Source: Mucilaginibacter tundrae (GTDB lineage Bacteria > Bacteroidota > Bacteroidia > Sphingobacteriales > Sphingobacteriaceae). From it: 64,000 nt of DNA. Made by a program: the position numbers and the translations under genes. The notes under the pieces are model-generated. The model was not told where the DNA came from and did not search any database. It saw only the letters and a program-made list of their open reading frames with translations. The stretch covers positions 186,001-250,000 of the forward strand of contig NZ_JACCBZ010000006.1 in the NCBI RefSeq assembly GCF_013408825.1, in the 5' to 3' direction. This document shows positions 63,301 through 64,000 of this stretch, one piece after another. Position 1 is the stretch's first letter, and each line of letters starts with the position of its first letter.

Positions 63301-64000
63301 CAGGCGAAGGTCAGCGGCATTTCTAACCACATGATATCTGCTCAATAACGCGGTTTCTTTCTCCTTTATGGTTTGATCATTATCCTTAATTTTTGCTTCA
63401 TTTAATCCGATATCGCGCTGAATATCCTGTCTGTCTTTTGCCGCTTTATCGACTGCGTGGCTGGAGCTGATGTTTGCTAAGTCTGCAGGATTACTTGGGG
63501 GTCCTGTAACCGGTGCGTCAGTAATCTCTGGCAAGGCTTGTATTTTTTCCTGAAGCTCATCCCTCTCTCGGTAAAGATTGGCAGTGTCGTTTTCAAGATC
63601 TTCTATATCTTTCCGAAGCTGGCTTATCTGCCCTTCATCGATACAGCAATCCAGTAATTCATCATAATTTGTTGTATATATATTGTTCCACGGCAATTGG
63701 ATTACCTTCCGATGAAGGTTGAGTCGTTCGCCTTTTATTTTAATCGTATTGCCACCAATTTTGAGTTGGAAGTCATCGCCGTCTTTTTCGATAGCAGGTG
63801 TCCGTTCTTCTATGTAGGTCGCTATTGCTTCAGGATAGCCCTTTCTGCGAATGTACTCTGTGACTACTTCAAGATAACCGATCCGGTTAGTGATTTCTTT
63901 GCATTTCTGTTTGGAAAATGCGGATAAGGTCTGTTTGTTTTTAATCCCTGACTTGTTGAGTTGTTGGTAGGCTGTATCTATTTCTTCGCTATAAAGATAT
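60310..64000 (-). CDS. SIR2-domain defence protein, N terminus beyond the window
   Basis: The frame is open to the right edge, so the start lies outside; 1229 residues are visible. The SIR2 blocks are PWNNIYTTNYDELL and IIKLHGSLRS, followed by LIGFSGVDPNF. Between the first two lies a coiled-coil insert of about 110 residues, QISQLRKDIEDLENDTANL onward. The remaining 900 residues are helical repeats. SIR2 proteins of this kind deplete NAD on phage infection. That activity is inferred from the family. Confidence 0.82.
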   Translation of the reverse strand, partial: YLYSEEIDTAYQQLNKSGIKNKQTLSAFSKQKCKEITNRIGYLEVVTEYIRRKGYPEAIATYIEERTPAIEKDGDDFQLKIGGNTIKIKGERLNLHRKVIQLPWNNIYTTNYDELLDCCIDEGQISQLRKDIEDLENDTANLYRERDELQEKIQALPEITDAPVTGPPSNPADLANISSSHAVDKAAKDRQDIQRDIGLNEAKIKDNDQTIKEKETALLSRYHVVRNAADLRLKRTKNIIKLHGSLRSTLQKEEFYFQFDGDPHKLYVIAKEDYDTYPEKHEAFTQLMRISLLQESFCLIGFSGVDPNFKAWINWVKDILHKEAIKNKNRQYKIYLIDVGSAEIPVEQQLFYENHSIIRIPLQAPSVISFLQQETNNKIKISGAGSALKAFFLFLENGDFINPEISQIDLSVENKRNKIWRDFRVFDIQKKPEHEPMVETLAKLSTIQNKIWIGNLNYANTHNQFSLINYVNYQAYKAYILDDDLDNSLKKLLLAALKDYHVPITNFVDEDVVTALLNNEETSLSTKILLARVHSFNILESAEQSFYDQVLVLAYSFRFKELEIKLNAWQTQGKEIIQRSGFLAIFNSQDTAEKLSLVVEDDYLLTDEELLYGYELLHFLKSTYSWPVEKRIKRAIRNYEKAGFQTLNNKFEYIQDQFLAKQAKPAPLGENRYSTSRSLSFRNHSKPEAALQYLMLLAETGFQLMIRRTYNIAAEAWYTLFLSGFEYYPYPFLFYSLQYSDEKFLKRIGQEYAFSEGNDAKVRKLLPEITSKLLANFQDAPQDYQHHILVFLSKIIIAVDPAIWQNGFLDIWRGLLAEGVAFEDPARYSYLNFFISGVQYLTDPAIILNIVEDALVDIRQGSPDRAISYLYYFNQNVHYKNAKDVGISQSLENLIDETINALTQSRDDLIFVIGNIHVLLSDEQKARVVEMLQQFDFTKVKNPRSWRIFLYFVDTDIALKQAVKDALLQSKGIWHTGVNGNTYTMGRMNLVELSKLTVSEYLPKGFVWTQEEIEILYSGLKERLPGIQHFSSLDRDSKFDFVDVLDEMYWFLQKYKPQLEYLPDFEQIYQTTSQLFYADRNYEALDDGLISDDHSTVVWALSELSVMVFKNDAKPDQIKIIFYKVLLQNDPAIEATLSYLSAWAKDILANKTLSGMAQLYADILKRYRDNPLTNVDAAFVEEKLIAIAEQLDAIGYQDEAIIWWLENARHSVYNNIKQHLLKEISDEDE

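Overview
The window comes from a Bacteroidota chromosome, most likely a Sphingobacteriaceae member such as Mucilaginibacter or Pedobacter. The evidence is indirect: Bacteroidota-type TAnnTTTG promoter elements, few recognisable Shine-Dalgarno sequences, many secreted carbohydrate-active enzymes, and a flexirubin-type pigment locus. A species cannot be named from the sequence alone.

Positions 1-14260 hold a saccharolytic and esterase region. A secreted GH2 enzyme is divergent from a GH3 beta-glucosidase and a GH28 pectinase-like hydrolase. Then come an AraC regulator with two short-chain dehydrogenases, a type B carboxylesterase, a membrane-anchored GH25 lysozyme, a tiny Pro/His-rich secreted protein and an alpha/beta esterase. 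No SusC/SusD pair is present.

Positions 14388-33055 hold a pigment locus in three blocks. The plus block (14388-21602) encodes an aryl-acid ligase, an aromatic amino-acid ammonia-lyase, two intact ketosynthases, a ketosynthase fragment and a chain-length-factor-like protein. The minus block (28104-21762) encodes a secreted protein, DarA, DarB, a hypothetical protein, a BtrH-family acyltransferase, an ABC exporter and an ACP. The second plus block encodes an enoyl-reductase-like SDR, a dehydratase, a ketosynthase, an ACP and a phosphopantetheinyl transferase, followed by a glycosyltransferase and a small EamA-like membrane protein. Together they could make coumaroyl-primed aryl polyenes and dialkylresorcinols, join them as esters, and export them.

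Positions 33156-39851 are ordinary chromosome: DUF2304, a GT2 transferase, an RRM protein, a GH87-like beta-helix enzyme, an MFS/TetR efflux pair with a visible operator, and a HAD phosphatase.

A tRNA with anticodon CAT (39918-39991) marks the edge of an integrated island that runs off the right end of the window. A tyrosine recombinase lies just inside it. The cargo is defence-like: a solitary HsdR-type nuclease-helicase; a compact four-gene operon with a multi-core graspetide precursor, its ATP-grasp ligase, a two-TM protein and a PIN-like protein; an unrecognised three-gene operon with a membrane protein; a 1674-residue nuclease-STAND NTPase; an ATPase/DUF234 gene preceded by two tandem palindromic repeats; and a SIR2 gene paired with an extended AbiV-like gene. 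The graspetide operon is the best candidate for an undescribed system: it links a peptide-crosslinking enzyme to a membrane protein and a putative nuclease, and has no visible exporter or protease.
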